A DNA stretch of 64,000 nucleotides from Pseudomonas costantinii (GCF_001870435.1 NZ_MDDR01000065.1:62001-126000); one strand, 5' to 3'; positions 38,441 to 48,301 are shown, counted from the first letter of the stretch. Numbers and translations are program-made. The notes: generated from the letters alone by a model not told the origin.

Positions 38441-39640
38441 ATGAACAACGCCCTGAATCAGTTGCAGCCCTACCCGTTCGAAAAACTGCGCGCCCTGCTC
38501 GGCAGCGTCACACCGAACCCGGAAAAACGCCCGATCGCCTTGTCCATCGGCGAGCCGAAACACAAATCCCCGGCGTTCGTTGCCAAAGCGCTGGCTGACA
38601 ACCTCGACCAGATGGCGGTGTACCCGAGCACTCTGGGCATCCCGGCCCTGCGTGAGGCCATCGGCGCCTGGTGCGAACGCCGCTTCAATGTGCCCAAGGG
38701 CTGGCTGGACCCGGCGCGCAACATCTTGCCGGTCAACGGCACCCGCGAAGCGTTGTTCGCCTTCACTCAAACAGTGGTCAATCGTGGCGACGATGGGCTG
38801 GTAGTCAGCCCGAACCCGTTCTATCAAATCTATGAAGGCGCTGCGTTCCTGGCCGGAGCCAAGCCGCATTACCTGCCATGCCTGGACGCCAACGGCTTCA
38901 ACCCTGACTTCGACGCCGTCACGCCGGACATCTGGAAACGCTGCCAGATCCTGTTCCTGTGCTCCCCAGGTAACCCGACCGGCGCGCTGATCCCGGTCGA
39001 GACACTGAAAAAACTCATCGCCCTCGCCGACGAATACGACTTCGTGATCGCCGCCGACGAGTGCTACAGCGAGCTGTACTTCGACGAACAAACCCCGCCA
39101 CCAGGTCTGCTCAGCGCCTGCGTCGAACTGGGCCGCCAGGACTTCAAGCGTTGCGTGGTGTTCCACAGCCTGTCCAAGCGCTCCAACCTGCCGGGCCTGC
39201 GCTCTGGGTTCGTGGCGGGCGATGCCGATATCCTCAAAGCTTTCCTGCTGTACCGCACCTACCATGGCTGCGCGATGCCGGTGCAAACCCAGCTGGCCAG
39301 TATTGCTGCCTGGCAGGACGAAGCACACGTACTAGCCAACCGTGACCTGTACCGGGAAAAATTCGACGCCGTGCTGGCCATCCTCAAGCCGGTGCTGGAC
39401 GTGCAAAGCCCGGATGGCGGCTTCTACCTGTGGCCGAATGTGAATGGTGACGATGCCGCGTTCTGCCGGGACTTATTTGTGGAAGAACACGTGACCGTGG
39501 TGCCGGGCTCATACCTGTCGCGTGAAGTCGACGGTTTCAATCCTGGCGCCGGCCGTGTGCGCATGGCGCTGGTTGCGCCGTTGGCGGAGTGTGTGGAAGC
39601 GGCCGAGCGGATTCGCGACTTCATCCAGCGTCGCCGATAA
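38441..39640 (+). CDS. dapC: succinyldiaminopimelate transaminase
   Basis: PLP-dependent class I/II aminotransferase of the succinyl branch of diaminopimelate/lysine synthesis, acting between DapD and DapE. It is 399 residues from the ATG at 38441 (MNNALNQLQPYPF). The PLP lysine is about residue 246 in SLSKRSNLPGLRSG; SPGNPTGALI and the AADECYSELYF aspartate region are also present. A longer frame begins inside the repeat element and is rejected. dapD and dapE are also in this window. Confidence 0.95.
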   Translation: MNNALNQLQPYPFEKLRALLGSVTPNPEKRPIALSIGEPKHKSPAFVAKALADNLDQMAVYPSTLGIPALREAIGAWCERRFNVPKGWLDPARNILPVNGTREALFAFTQTVVNRGDDGLVVSPNPFYQIYEGAAFLAGAKPHYLPCLDANGFNPDFDAVTPDIWKRCQILFLCSPGNPTGALIPVETLKKLIALADEYDFVIAADECYSELYFDEQTPPPGLLSACVELGRQDFKRCVVFHSLSKRSNLPGLRSGFVAGDADILKAFLLYRTYHGCAMPVQTQLASIAAWQDEAHVLANRDLYREKFDAVLAILKPVLDVQSPDGGFYLWPNVNGDDAAFCRDLFVEEHVTVVPGSYLSREVDGFNPGAGRVRMALVAPLAECVEAAERIRDFIQRRR

Positions 39641-39652
39641 GGGCTTTTCGGG

Positions 39653-41296
39653 TCATTTCACATGACCCAAATTCGCCTCACTCATATCCAGATCCGCCAG
39701 CACCTCCCTCAAAACGTCATCACCAATCTGGTGATGACGGCTCAAGGAATACAACTCCAAACGTTGCGCGCGCAGGGCCTTGAGCCGCAATTTGCGTTCC
39801 AGCAGGTCCATCTGCTGCGCCAGCGCCTGGGCCTCGGCCGAGTCGTTGAACACTTCCAACTGATGGCGATATTCGGACATCAGCCGTGCCTTGAGCTCCG
39901 CGACCAGTGCAGCCTGAGCGGCGTCCTGGGTTTCAGCTTCGGCAGGCTCCTGCGCTTCAAGGGCATGGATTGCAGCCACTGCGGTCTTTTTCCAAGCCTC
40001 GCGTACTTCGTTGTGACGCTTTTCATCAGGGCTTTTTTCGATACCACGCAACAGCAACGGCAAAGCAATACAGGCGGCGATCAGTGACAGTAGGATCACC
40101 CCCGCAGCAATAAAGACCAGCAGGTCGCGCTCAGGGAAATCCTGCCCCGGCGCCAGCAGTAAAGGCACCGACATCACACCGGCCAGGGTCACCGCGCCGC
40201 GCACACCGCCGACGGTCAACAGCCAGCAGGAACGGGCTTTCGGCATGGATGTAAGCTCGCTTTTCCCACGTAGCCGCCGCAACAACTCTGACAGGCGCCA
40301 GATGCTCTGCACCCAGATAAAGCGCAGCACTAACAACACCAGGAAAATCGCGACCACATCCAGACAGCGATATAACAAGGCTGGCCACAGCGTCGGCTCG
40401 TGACTGACCACCGCCTCGATGATGTCCGGCAGTTGCAAGCCCAACAGCAGGAAAATCAAGCCGTTGAAGGCAAACTCCAGCAGTGACCAGACACTGCGGT
40501 TGAGCAAACGCGTACTGGTCTGACGTGGCAGCAGGTCGAGCCAGCTTTGCATCATGCCTGCCGCTACCGCCGACAGGATGCCCGATGCGCCCAGGCGCTC
40601 AGCCAGTACATACGCGGCGAACGGCAGCAACAACATGAACACCACGTGAGTCGCCGGGTCGTCCCAACCCCGCGCGATCATCCACGCGCGCAGGCGGCCG
40701 ACCAGCCAGCTCAGCGCTACGCCAACGGCCAGGCCACCGACGGCCACCAATACAAAGGTCAGACTGGCATCCGCCAGGGAGAACACCCCGGTCAACGCCG
40801 CCGCCAGGGCAAACTTGAAGGTCACCAGGCCCGATGCATCATTCATCAGGGCTTCGCCCTGGAGCATATGCATCAAGGGTTTTGGAAGGCGATTTTGGGA
40901 AATAGCCGACACCGCCACGGCGTCAGTTGGCGACAATACGGCGGCCAGGGCGAAAGCCACCGGCAACGGGATCGTAGGCAACAACCAGTGAATGAAGTAA
41001 CCGGCCCCAACCACCGTGAACAGCACCAGCCCCACCGCCAACGTCAGGATTGGCCCCCGCAGGCGCCACAATTCACGCTTGGGCATGCGCCAACCGTCGG
41101 AGAACAACAAGGGTGGCAGGAACAGAAACAGGAACAACTCCGGGTCCAGCGCCACATGCAACCCCAGCGTGGGCCAGGCCAGCAAGGCGCCCGCAGCGAT
41201 CTGCACCAAAGGTAACGGCAGAGGAATAACACGCCCGACAAGACGTGAAACACTGACCAGCATCAGTAGGATAAGAACGGTGTAGGCGGTTTGCAT
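39653..41296 (-). CDS. CPA1-family Na+/H+ antiporter
   Basis: Predicted inner-membrane cation/proton antiporter. It is 547 residues from the ATG at 41296 (MQTAYTVLIL): about 12 membrane segments over residues 1-410, then a roughly 130-residue charged, Glu/Ala/Arg-rich helical cytoplasmic tail. CPA1/NhaP motifs are present: LSPTDAVAVSAI with the membrane Asp, and MNDASGLVTF. Convergent with dapC (12 bp between stops) and inserted against the direction of the dap genes; the same arrangement is known in P. aeruginosa. Substrate preference cannot be read from sequence. Confidence 0.9.
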   Translation of the reverse strand: MQTAYTVLILLMLVSVSRLVGRVIPLPLPLVQIAAGALLAWPTLGLHVALDPELFLFLFLPPLLFSDGWRMPKRELWRLRGPILTLAVGLVLFTVVGAGYFIHWLLPTIPLPVAFALAAVLSPTDAVAVSAISQNRLPKPLMHMLQGEALMNDASGLVTFKFALAAALTGVFSLADASLTFVLVAVGGLAVGVALSWLVGRLRAWMIARGWDDPATHVVFMLLLPFAAYVLAERLGASGILSAVAAGMMQSWLDLLPRQTSTRLLNRSVWSLLEFAFNGLIFLLLGLQLPDIIEAVVSHEPTLWPALLYRCLDVVAIFLVLLVLRFIWVQSIWRLSELLRRLRGKSELTSMPKARSCWLLTVGGVRGAVTLAGVMSVPLLLAPGQDFPERDLLVFIAAGVILLSLIAACIALPLLLRGIEKSPDEKRHNEVREAWKKTAVAAIHALEAQEPAEAETQDAAQAALVAELKARLMSEYRHQLEVFNDSAEAQALAQQMDLLERKLRLKALRAQRLELYSLSRHHQIGDDVLREVLADLDMSEANLGHVK

Positions 41297-41520
41297 AACG
41301 CGGGTTTCCCGGACAATCGACTTGCAACGACACACATCAGGCAACAACTCGCCGTTGAAGTGCCATATTACCCGGCTATGTTACCCACCTATGCTGCGCG
41401 CTGGCTTTTGCACAAAAGTCGCACTTAGTCATAGGCAGGCATGACGAGCGGCACCCAAAGCCGCTGGTCGTGGCATAATCCGTGACCTTTAATTTTCATT
41501 AGCTCAAAGGGGGCAATTCC

Positions 41521-41883
41521 TTGACCGCTTCAAGCAAAACGTTGCACCTTTTCGGCATCAAAGCCTGCGACACCATGAAAAAGGCGCGCACCTGGCTCGA
41601 TGAGCACGCTGTGAGCTATGAGTTTCACGACTACAAAACGGCCGGAATCGACCGCGAACACTTGACCCAATGGTGCAACGAGCACGGTTGGCAGGTGGTT
41701 TTGAACCGTGCGGGCACCACCTTTCGCAAACTCGAAGACGAACGCAAAGCCGATCTCGATCAGTCGAAAGCCATTGAATTGATGCTCGCACAACCCTCGA
41801 TGATCAAGCGCCCGGTGCTCGATCTCGGTGACAGAACCCTGATTGGCTTCAAGCCAGATAGTTATTCGGCGGCCCTCAAGTAG
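41521..41883 (+). CDS. ArsC/Spx-family reductase-like protein
   Basis: Small thioredoxin-fold protein of the ArsC/Spx/YffB family, 120 residues. A single Cys16 in FGIKACDTMKKA matches the active-site position; the C-terminal LIGFKPDSY is also typical (YffB-like). The start is a TTG at 41521: an in-frame stop lies shortly upstream, GGGGG is 9 bases before, and the next ATG would delete the active-site Cys. It lies 32 bp before dapD in the same direction. Function in this family outside arsenate reduction is largely unproven. Confidence 0.9.
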   Translation: MTASSKTLHLFGIKACDTMKKARTWLDEHAVSYEFHDYKTAGIDREHLTQWCNEHGWQVVLNRAGTTFRKLEDERKADLDQSKAIELMLAQPSMIKRPVLDLGDRTLIGFKPDSYSAALK

Positions 41884-41915
41884 GCCAGCCCTTCATTTTT
41901 TGTAGAGGTAACAGC

Positions 41916-42950
41916 ATGTCTAACTCCCTGTTCAGCCTGGGCTTCGGCGTCGGCACTCAGAACCGCCAAGGTGCTTGGCTGGAAGTGTTTTACGCACAAC
42001 CGCTGCTCAACCCGTCGGCCGACATCATCAAAGCCATCGCGCCGATCCTCGGTTACACCGAAGGCAACCAAGCCATCACCTTCACCGTGGCCCAAGCTTC
42101 GCAACTGGCTGACGCATTGAAAGGCGTCGACGCCACCCAAGCCGCGCTGCTGACCCGCCTGGCCGAAAGCCACAAGCCGCTGGTCGCCACCCTGCTGGCC
42201 GAAGACGCCGCACTCACCTCCACGCCTGAGGCTTACCTCAAGCTGCACCTGCTGTCCCATCGCCTGGTCAAGCCTCACGGCCTGAGCCTGGCCGGTGTGT
42301 TCCCGCAACTGCCGAACGTAGCCTGGACCAGCCAGGGCGCAATCGACATCGGCGAACTCGCCGAACGCCAGCTCGAAGCACGCCTGCGTGGCGAGCTGCT
42401 GGAAGTGTTCTCGGTGGACAAGTTCCCGAAAATGACCGACTACGTAGTACCGGCCGGCGTGCGTATCGCTGACGCAGCACGTATCCGCCTGGGTGCCTAC
42501 GTGGGCGAAGGCACCACCGTGATGCATGAAGGTTTCGTCAACTTCAACGCCGGCACCGAAGGCCCGGGCATGATCGAAGGCCGTGTGTCGGCTGGCGTGT
42601 TCGTCGGCAAGGGCTCGGACCTGGGCGGCGGTTGCTCCACCATGGGCACCCTGTCGGGCGGCGGCAACATCGTGATCAAGGTCGGCGAAGGCTGCCTGAT
42701 CGGTGCTAACGCCGGTATCGGTATCCCGTTGGGCGACCGCAACACTGTAGAGTCGGGCCTGTACGTGACTGCCGGCACCAAGGTTGCGCTGCTGGACGAG
42801 CAGAACCAATTGGTCAAAGTGGTCAAGGCACGCGAACTGGCCGGTCAACCGGACCTGCTGTTCCGCCGTAACTCCGAAACCGGCGCCGTGGAATGTAAAA
42901 CCCACAAATCGGCGATCGAACTGAACGCAGCGCTGCACGCTCACAACTAA
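41916..42950 (+). CDS. dapD: 2,3,4,5-tetrahydropyridine-2,6-dicarboxylate N-succinyltransferase
   Basis: Succinylates tetrahydrodipicolinate in diaminopimelate/lysine synthesis. It is 344 residues, the longer form of DapD found in Pseudomonas, with a left-handed beta-helix built from hexapeptide repeats over about 180-300 (RLGAYVGEGTTVMHEGFVN, VFVGKGSDLGGGCS). AGAGGTAACAGC precedes the ATG. A hairpin follows at 42971-42994. Confidence 0.96.
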   Translation: MSNSLFSLGFGVGTQNRQGAWLEVFYAQPLLNPSADIIKAIAPILGYTEGNQAITFTVAQASQLADALKGVDATQAALLTRLAESHKPLVATLLAEDAALTSTPEAYLKLHLLSHRLVKPHGLSLAGVFPQLPNVAWTSQGAIDIGELAERQLEARLRGELLEVFSVDKFPKMTDYVVPAGVRIADAARIRLGAYVGEGTTVMHEGFVNFNAGTEGPGMIEGRVSAGVFVGKGSDLGGGCSTMGTLSGGGNIVIKVGEGCLIGANAGIGIPLGDRNTVESGLYVTAGTKVALLDEQNQLVKVVKARELAGQPDLLFRRNSETGAVECKTHKSAIELNAALHAHN

Positions 42951-42970
42951 GCAGCGACTCGATGCCACTG

Positions 42971-42994
42971 GCGAGCCCCGAACCTGGGGCTCGC
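42971..42994 (+). terminator. hairpin after dapD
   Basis: A 9-bp perfect stem (GCGAGCCCC and GGGGCTCGC) with a 6-base loop starts 21 bases past the dapD stop, followed by TTATAC. The T-run is short, so termination may be partial. It ends 20 bp before the csdA start. Confidence 0.55.
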
Positions 42995-43014
42995 TTATAC
43001 GAGTCTTGATTACC

Positions 43015-44220
43015 ATGCTTGTGCCCTCCCCTTGGCGCGCCGACTTTCCGGCCATCGCCACCCTGCAACGGCAAGACCAGACCTATCTGGACAACGCCGC
43101 TACCACGCAAAAACCCCAGGCCCTGTTGGATGCCATCAGCCATTACTACGCCAATGGCGCGGCCAATGTGCACCGTGCCCAGCATTTGCCGGGGGCCCAT
43201 GCGACCCAGGCTTTTGAAGACAGCCGCAGTAAGGTCGCGCAATGGTTGAACGCAGGTGACAGCGGGCAAATTGTCTTTACCCACGGCGCAACCTCTGCGC
43301 TGAATCTCTTGGCCTATGGCCTTGAGCACTTATTTAATGCGGGCGATGAAATTGTCATCAGCGCCCTGGAACACCACGCCAACCTGTTGCCCTGGCAGCA
43401 ACTGGCCAAGCGTCGCGCACTCACGCTAGTGGTATTGCCTCTGGGTGATGACGGCGTGATTGATCTCGTTGCCGCCGCAGAACTGATCGGACCGCGCACG
43501 CGGCTGCTGGCCGTGAGCCAGCTATCCAACGTGCTCGGCGCCTGGCAACCGCTGGAAGCCCTGCTGGCACTGGCCAAGGCGCATGGAGCCCTGACCGTGG
43601 TCGACGGTGCCCAAGGCATCGTCCACGGCCGCCACGATGTGCAGGCGCTGGGTTGCGATTTCTACGTATTTTCCAGCCACAAACTGTACGGCCCGGACGG
43701 CGTCGGCGTGCTGTATGGCCGCAACGAGGCCCTGCATCACCTGCGCCACTGGCAGTTTGGTGGTGAGATGGTGCAACAGGCGGACTACCACAGCGCCAGC
43801 TTCCGCCCCGCACCGTTAGGCTTCGAGGCCGGGACACCGCCGATTGCCAGCGTGATCGGCTTGGGCGCCAGCCTGGATTACCTGAGTTCGCTGGATCAGC
43901 ACGCGGTGATCGCCCATGAAGCCGCGCTGCATGACTACCTGTTGCGTGGGTTGAAAGCGCGCAATGGCGTGCGCGTACTGGGATCACCACAGGTGGCGTT
44001 GGCCAGTTTTGTGGTGGACGGTGTGCATAACGCCGACCTGGCGCATCTGCTGACCGAACAAGGCATTGCCGTGCGTGCCGGGCATCATTGTGCGATGCCA
44101 CTGCTCAAGGCGATGCATTTGTCGGGGGCAATTCGCGTGTCCCTGGCGCTGTATAACGACTCCGATGACCTGGAGCGCTTCTTTGAAGCGCTGGACCAGG
44201 CACTGGATATGTTGCGATGA
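43015..44220 (+). CDS. csdA: cysteine desulfurase CsdA-type (SufS/class V aminotransferase)
   Basis: PLP enzyme that takes sulfur from cysteine as a persulfide and passes it to its partner CsdE. It is 401 residues from the ATG at 43015. PLP lysine is about residue 223 (SSHKLYGPDG) and the catalytic Cys is about residue 359 (RAGHHCAMPL), a group II short-loop arrangement. It overlaps csdE by 4 bp (ATGA), and tcdA is the next gene, the same trio as in E. coli csdA-csdE-tcdA. Confidence 0.93.
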   Translation: MLVPSPWRADFPAIATLQRQDQTYLDNAATTQKPQALLDAISHYYANGAANVHRAQHLPGAHATQAFEDSRSKVAQWLNAGDSGQIVFTHGATSALNLLAYGLEHLFNAGDEIVISALEHHANLLPWQQLAKRRALTLVVLPLGDDGVIDLVAAAELIGPRTRLLAVSQLSNVLGAWQPLEALLALAKAHGALTVVDGAQGIVHGRHDVQALGCDFYVFSSHKLYGPDGVGVLYGRNEALHHLRHWQFGGEMVQQADYHSASFRPAPLGFEAGTPPIASVIGLGASLDYLSSLDQHAVIAHEAALHDYLLRGLKARNGVRVLGSPQVALASFVVDGVHNADLAHLLTEQGIAVRAGHHCAMPLLKAMHLSGAIRVSLALYNDSDDLERFFEALDQALDMLR

Positions 44221-44630
44221 GCTTGCCGGTAGAAGCGGTTACTGCCCTGGAAGCGTTTCAGGCGGTAGGCAGTTGGGAACAACGCGCGCGAATGCTGATG
44301 CAATGGGGCGAACGCCTACCTGCCTTGGCCGATGAGGAGAAGATCGACGCCAACCTGGTGCAGGGCTGCGAAAGCCTGGTGTGGTTGGTGGGGCGCTTGC
44401 ACGACGGCCATTGGCAGTTTGCCGCGAGCAGCGACGCCCGCATGATTCGTGGCCTGGTGGCGTTGCTGCTGGCAAGGGTCAACGGGCTGTCTGCGACCGA
44501 GTTGCAGGCCGTCGACTTGCCCGACTGGTTCAAGCAATTGGGGCTTTCCCGCCAACTATCACCGTCGCGCAGCAATGGTCTCAACGCCGTATTGCAGCGC
44601 ATGCGTGAACTAAGTCGTACACAAAACTAA
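44217..44630 (+). CDS. csdE: SufE-family sulfur acceptor CsdE
   Basis: Accepts persulfide sulfur from CsdA on its conserved Cys51 (NLVQGCESLVW), the same number as in SufE, and is thought to support tRNA ct6A formation through TcdA. It is 137 residues with the SufE fold. Translationally coupled to csdA by a 4-bp overlap. Confidence 0.92.
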   Translation: MSLPVEAVTALEAFQAVGSWEQRARMLMQWGERLPALADEEKIDANLVQGCESLVWLVGRLHDGHWQFAASSDARMIRGLVALLLARVNGLSATELQAVDLPDWFKQLGLSRQLSPSRSNGLNAVLQRMRELSRTQN

Positions 44631-44664
44631 AGCAGCCGCTGGCTTGCGTGGGAGGCAGGGGTAG

Positions 44665-45474
44665 TTAAGTGGGTTTGACCCGCTCCGACGGCCGACGTAC
44701 CCCGGCCACAATCTTGTCCACTGCCTTGGTCGCCGCCACCATGCCAAATGTCGCGGTGACCATCATCACCGCGCCAAACCCACCGGCGCAGTCCAGCTTT
44801 ACGCCATCCCCCACGAAACTCTTCTGCAAACAAATGCTGCCGTCCGGCTTGGGATAGCGCAGTTGCTCGGTAGAAAACACGCAGGGCACGCTGTAATGGC
44901 GGGTCACGGTGCGGGAGAAGCCGTAGTCGCGGCGCAAGGTGGAACGTACTTTCGAGGCCAGCGGGTCATTGAAGGTGCGATTCAAGTCGCAGACCTGGAT
45001 CAGCGTCGGGTCGATCTGCCCACCCGCACCGCCGGTGGTGATGATCTGGATCTTGCGGCGCTTGCACCAGGCAATCAGTGCCGCCTTGGCGTTGACGGCG
45101 TCGATGCAGTCGATCACGCAGTCGATATTCGGCGTGATGTATTCGGCCATGGTATCGCGAGTCACGAAGTCCGCCACCGCGTGCACCGTGCAGTCCGGGT
45201 TGATACCGCGCAGGCGCTCAGCCATCACTTCGACCTTGGGTTTGCCGACGGTACTGTCCAGCGCGTGCAACTGGCGGTTGCTGTTACTGACGCAGACGTC
45301 GTCCAGGTCAAACAGCGAAATCTCGCCCACCCCGCAACGGGCCATGGCTTCCGCCGCCCAGGAGCCTACGCCGCCGACGCCGACGATCGCCACGTGGGCC
45401 GCCTTCAAGCGTTCCAGGCCTTCAATGCCATATAAGCGGGCGACGCCTGCAAACCGCGGATCTTCTGTACTCAT
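44665..45474 (-). CDS. tcdA: tRNA threonylcarbamoyladenosine dehydratase
   Basis: ThiF/E1-like enzyme that uses ATP to dehydrate t6A37 of tRNA to the cyclic form ct6A. It is 269 residues from the ATG at 45474, which has GGGG at 8 bases; the ATG six bases upstream is too close to it. The adenylate-binding motif VGVGGVGSWAAEAMARCG and catalytic FDLDDVCVSNSNRQ are intact. Convergent with csdE. Also called csdL or ygdL. Confidence 0.94.
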   Translation of the reverse strand: MSTEDPRFAGVARLYGIEGLERLKAAHVAIVGVGGVGSWAAEAMARCGVGEISLFDLDDVCVSNSNRQLHALDSTVGKPKVEVMAERLRGINPDCTVHAVADFVTRDTMAEYITPNIDCVIDCIDAVNAKAALIAWCKRRKIQIITTGGAGGQIDPTLIQVCDLNRTFNDPLASKVRSTLRRDYGFSRTVTRHYSVPCVFSTEQLRYPKPDGSICLQKSFVGDGVKLDCAGGFGAVMMVTATFGMVAATKAVDKIVAGVRRPSERVKPT

Positions 45475-45691
45475 GACCATTACCCCAAAAACCGGCGCGC
45501 ATTATGGACTACGTAGCGACAAGTTCGAAGCTTCAAGCTACAAGTAAAGAACTTAGGTGAACATTCGCTGACTAACGTCCGGCTTTTCTCAGTCTGCTGT
45601 ACGCTCAGGGAAGGGCCGGTGTAGGATGCGCGCCGTTCGGCGTAGGCCGACACCTCTTTTCGTTCCACACCCTTTGGAACCCGAAATAGCC

Positions 45692-48283
45692 ATGGCATCG
45701 CGTAAATTTGGACTCAACCTGGTGATCGTGCTGGCAATTGCCGCGCTGTTCACCGGCTTCTGGGCGCTGATCAACCGCCCAGTCACTACCCCTAACTGGC
45801 CTGAACAGATCTCCGGGTTTTCGTACTCGCCGTTCCAGCAAGGCCAGTTCCCGCAAAAAGACCAGTACCCGACCGACGACCAGATGCGCCAGGATCTTGC
45901 GATCATGAGCAAGATGACGGACAACATCCGTACCTACTCGGTCGACGGCACCCTGGGGGATATCCCCAAGCTGGCGGAAGAGTTCGGCCTGCGGGTGACC
46001 CTGGGTATCTGGATCAGCCCGGACCTGGAGCGTAACGAACGCGAAATCCAGCGCGCCATCGAACTGGCCAACAGCTCGCGCAGCGTCGTGCGGGTAGTGG
46101 TCGGCAACGAAGCGTTGTTCCGTGAAGAAATCACCCCGGAAGCGCTGATAGTGTTGCTGGACCGGGTGCGCGCCGCCGTGAAAGTACCGGTGACCACCTC
46201 CGAGCAATGGCACATCTGGGAAAAGAACCCCCAACTGGCCAAGCACGTCGATCTGATCGCCGCGCACATCCTGCCGTTCTGGGAGTTTATCCCGATGGAC
46301 AAGGCCGGCCAGTACGTACTCGACCGCGCCAGGGATCTGAAGAAACTGTTCCCGAAAAAGCCGCTGCTGCTGTCGGAAGTTGGCTGGCCGAGTAACGGGC
46401 GCATGCGCGGTGGCAATGAAACGTCCCCGGCAGACCAGGCGATTTACCTGCGTACGCTGGTGAACAAGTTGAACCGCCAAGGCTACAACTACTTCGTGAT
46501 TGAGGCGTTCGACCAGCCGTGGAAAGTCAGCGATGAAGGCTCGGCGGGCGCTTATTGGGGCGTGTACAACGCCGCGCGTCAGCAGAAATTCAACTTTGAA
46601 GGCCCGGTGGTCGCGATCCCGCAATGGCGCGTGCTGGCCATCGGTTCGGTGGTGCTGGCACTGTTGTCCCTGACGTTGCTGATGATCGATGGCTCGGCCC
46701 TGCGTCAGCGTGGTCGGACCTTCCTGACCTTTATCGCGTTCCTCTGCGGCTCGGTGTTGGTGTGGATCGGCTACGACTACAGCCAGCAATACAGCACATG
46801 GTTCAGCGTGACCGTCGGTATCTTGCTGGCACTCGGCGCCCTGGGCGTGTTTATCGTATTGCTGACCGAGGCCCACGAGTTAGCGGAAGCGGTATGGACC
46901 CACAAGCGCCGGCGTGAATTCCTGCCGGTCGAAGGAGATTCGGACTACCGCCCGAAAGTCTCGATCCATGTGCCGTGCTACAACGAGCCGCCGGAAATGG
47001 TCAAACAGACCCTCGACGCGCTGGCCGCCCTCGATTACCCGGACTTCGAAGTCCTGATCATCGACAACAACACCAAGGATCCGGCCGTGTGGGAGCCCGT
47101 GCGCGACTACTGCGAAACACTGGGCCCGCGCTTCAAGTTCTTCCACGTCTCGCCCCTGGCCGGTTTCAAGGGCGGCGCGCTGAACTACCTGATCCCGCAC
47201 ACTGCCAAGGACGCCGAAGTGATCGCGGTGATCGACTCGGACTACTGCGTGTCGCCGAACTGGCTCAAGCACATGGTGCCGCACTTCGCCGATCCGAAAA
47301 TCGCCGTGGTGCAGTCGCCGCAGGATTACCGCGACCAGAACGAAAGCACCTTCAAAAAGCTCTGCTACGCGGAGTACAAGGGCTTCTTCCACATCGGTAT
47401 GGTCACCCGTAACGACCGTGACGCGATCATCCAGCACGGCACTATGACCATGACCCGTCGCTCGGTGCTTGAAGAGCTGGGTTGGGCTGACTGGTGCATC
47501 TGCGAAGACGCTGAACTGGGCCTGCGCGTGTTCGAGAAAGGCCTGTCGGCGGCCTATTACCATGACAGCTACGGCAAAGGTCTGATGCCGGATACCTTTA
47601 TCGACTTCAAGAAACAGCGTTTCCGCTGGGCCTACGGAGCGATTCAGATCATCAAGCGCCATACTGCGAGCCTGTTGCGCGGCAAGGACACCGAGCTGAC
47701 CCGTGGCCAGCGTTACCACTTCCTCGCGGGCTGGCTGCCGTGGGTGGCGGATGGCATGAACATCTTCTTCACCGTCGGCGCCCTGTTGTGGTCGGCGGCG
47801 ATGATCATCGTGCCGACCCGTGTTGACCCACCGCTGCTGATTTTCGCGATCCCGCCGTTGGCACTGTTCGTGTTCAAGGTCGGCAAGATCATCTTCCTCT
47901 ACCGCCGTGCGGTGGGCGTGAACCTCAAGGATGCGTTCTGCGCGGCCTTGGCTGGGTTGGCGTTGTCTCACACGATCGCCAAGGCCGTGCTGTATGGCTT
48001 CTTCACCACCAGTATTCCGTTCTTTCGTACACCGAAAAACGCGGATAACCACGGCTTCTGGGTAGCGATCTCCGAAGCCCGCGAAGAAATGTTCATCATG
48101 CTGCTGTTGTGGGGCGCGGCGCTGGGGATCTACCTGGTGCAAGGCCTGCCAAGCAATGACATACGCTTCTGGGTGGTGATGCTGCTGGTGCAATCGCTGC
48201 CGTACGTAGCGGCGTTGATCATGGCGTTCCTCTCCTCGTTGCCTAAACCGGCGGCGGCACCGGAACCTGAGCCAGCCGCGTAA
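45692..48283 (+). CDS. ndvB: NdvB-type beta-glucan synthase (GH17 transglycosylase fused to GT2)
   Basis: Predicted inner-membrane enzyme of beta-1,3-linked (cyclic) periplasmic glucan synthesis. It is 863 residues: one N-terminal membrane anchor (about 7-27), a periplasmic GH17 domain (about 35-310) with likely acid/base Glu140 (VGNEAL) and nucleophile Glu229 (LSEVGWPSNG), three membrane segments (about 320-420), a cytoplasmic GT2 domain (about 440-690: HVPCYNEPPE, IDSDY, CEDAELG, and QRFRW at about 642), and four or five C-terminal membrane segments. The P. aeruginosa NdvB is of similar size and layout and has been linked to biofilm antibiotic tolerance. The ATG at 45692 is preferred over 45626, which adds a basic leader. 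Confidence 0.88.
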   Translation: MASRKFGLNLVIVLAIAALFTGFWALINRPVTTPNWPEQISGFSYSPFQQGQFPQKDQYPTDDQMRQDLAIMSKMTDNIRTYSVDGTLGDIPKLAEEFGLRVTLGIWISPDLERNEREIQRAIELANSSRSVVRVVVGNEALFREEITPEALIVLLDRVRAAVKVPVTTSEQWHIWEKNPQLAKHVDLIAAHILPFWEFIPMDKAGQYVLDRARDLKKLFPKKPLLLSEVGWPSNGRMRGGNETSPADQAIYLRTLVNKLNRQGYNYFVIEAFDQPWKVSDEGSAGAYWGVYNAARQQKFNFEGPVVAIPQWRVLAIGSVVLALLSLTLLMIDGSALRQRGRTFLTFIAFLCGSVLVWIGYDYSQQYSTWFSVTVGILLALGALGVFIVLLTEAHELAEAVWTHKRRREFLPVEGDSDYRPKVSIHVPCYNEPPEMVKQTLDALAALDYPDFEVLIIDNNTKDPAVWEPVRDYCETLGPRFKFFHVSPLAGFKGGALNYLIPHTAKDAEVIAVIDSDYCVSPNWLKHMVPHFADPKIAVVQSPQDYRDQNESTFKKLCYAEYKGFFHIGMVTRNDRDAIIQHGTMTMTRRSVLEELGWADWCICEDAELGLRVFEKGLSAAYYHDSYGKGLMPDTFIDFKKQRFRWAYGAIQIIKRHTASLLRGKDTELTRGQRYHFLAGWLPWVADGMNIFFTVGALLWSAAMIIVPTRVDPPLLIFAIPPLALFVFKVGKIIFLYRRAVGVNLKDAFCAALAGLALSHTIAKAVLYGFFTTSIPFFRTPKNADNHGFWVAISEAREEMFIMLLLWGAALGIYLVQGLPSNDIRFWVVMLLVQSLPYVAALIMAFLSSLPKPAAAPEPEPAA

Positions 48284-48301
48284 AAACTTGCGCAATGCAC
48301 T

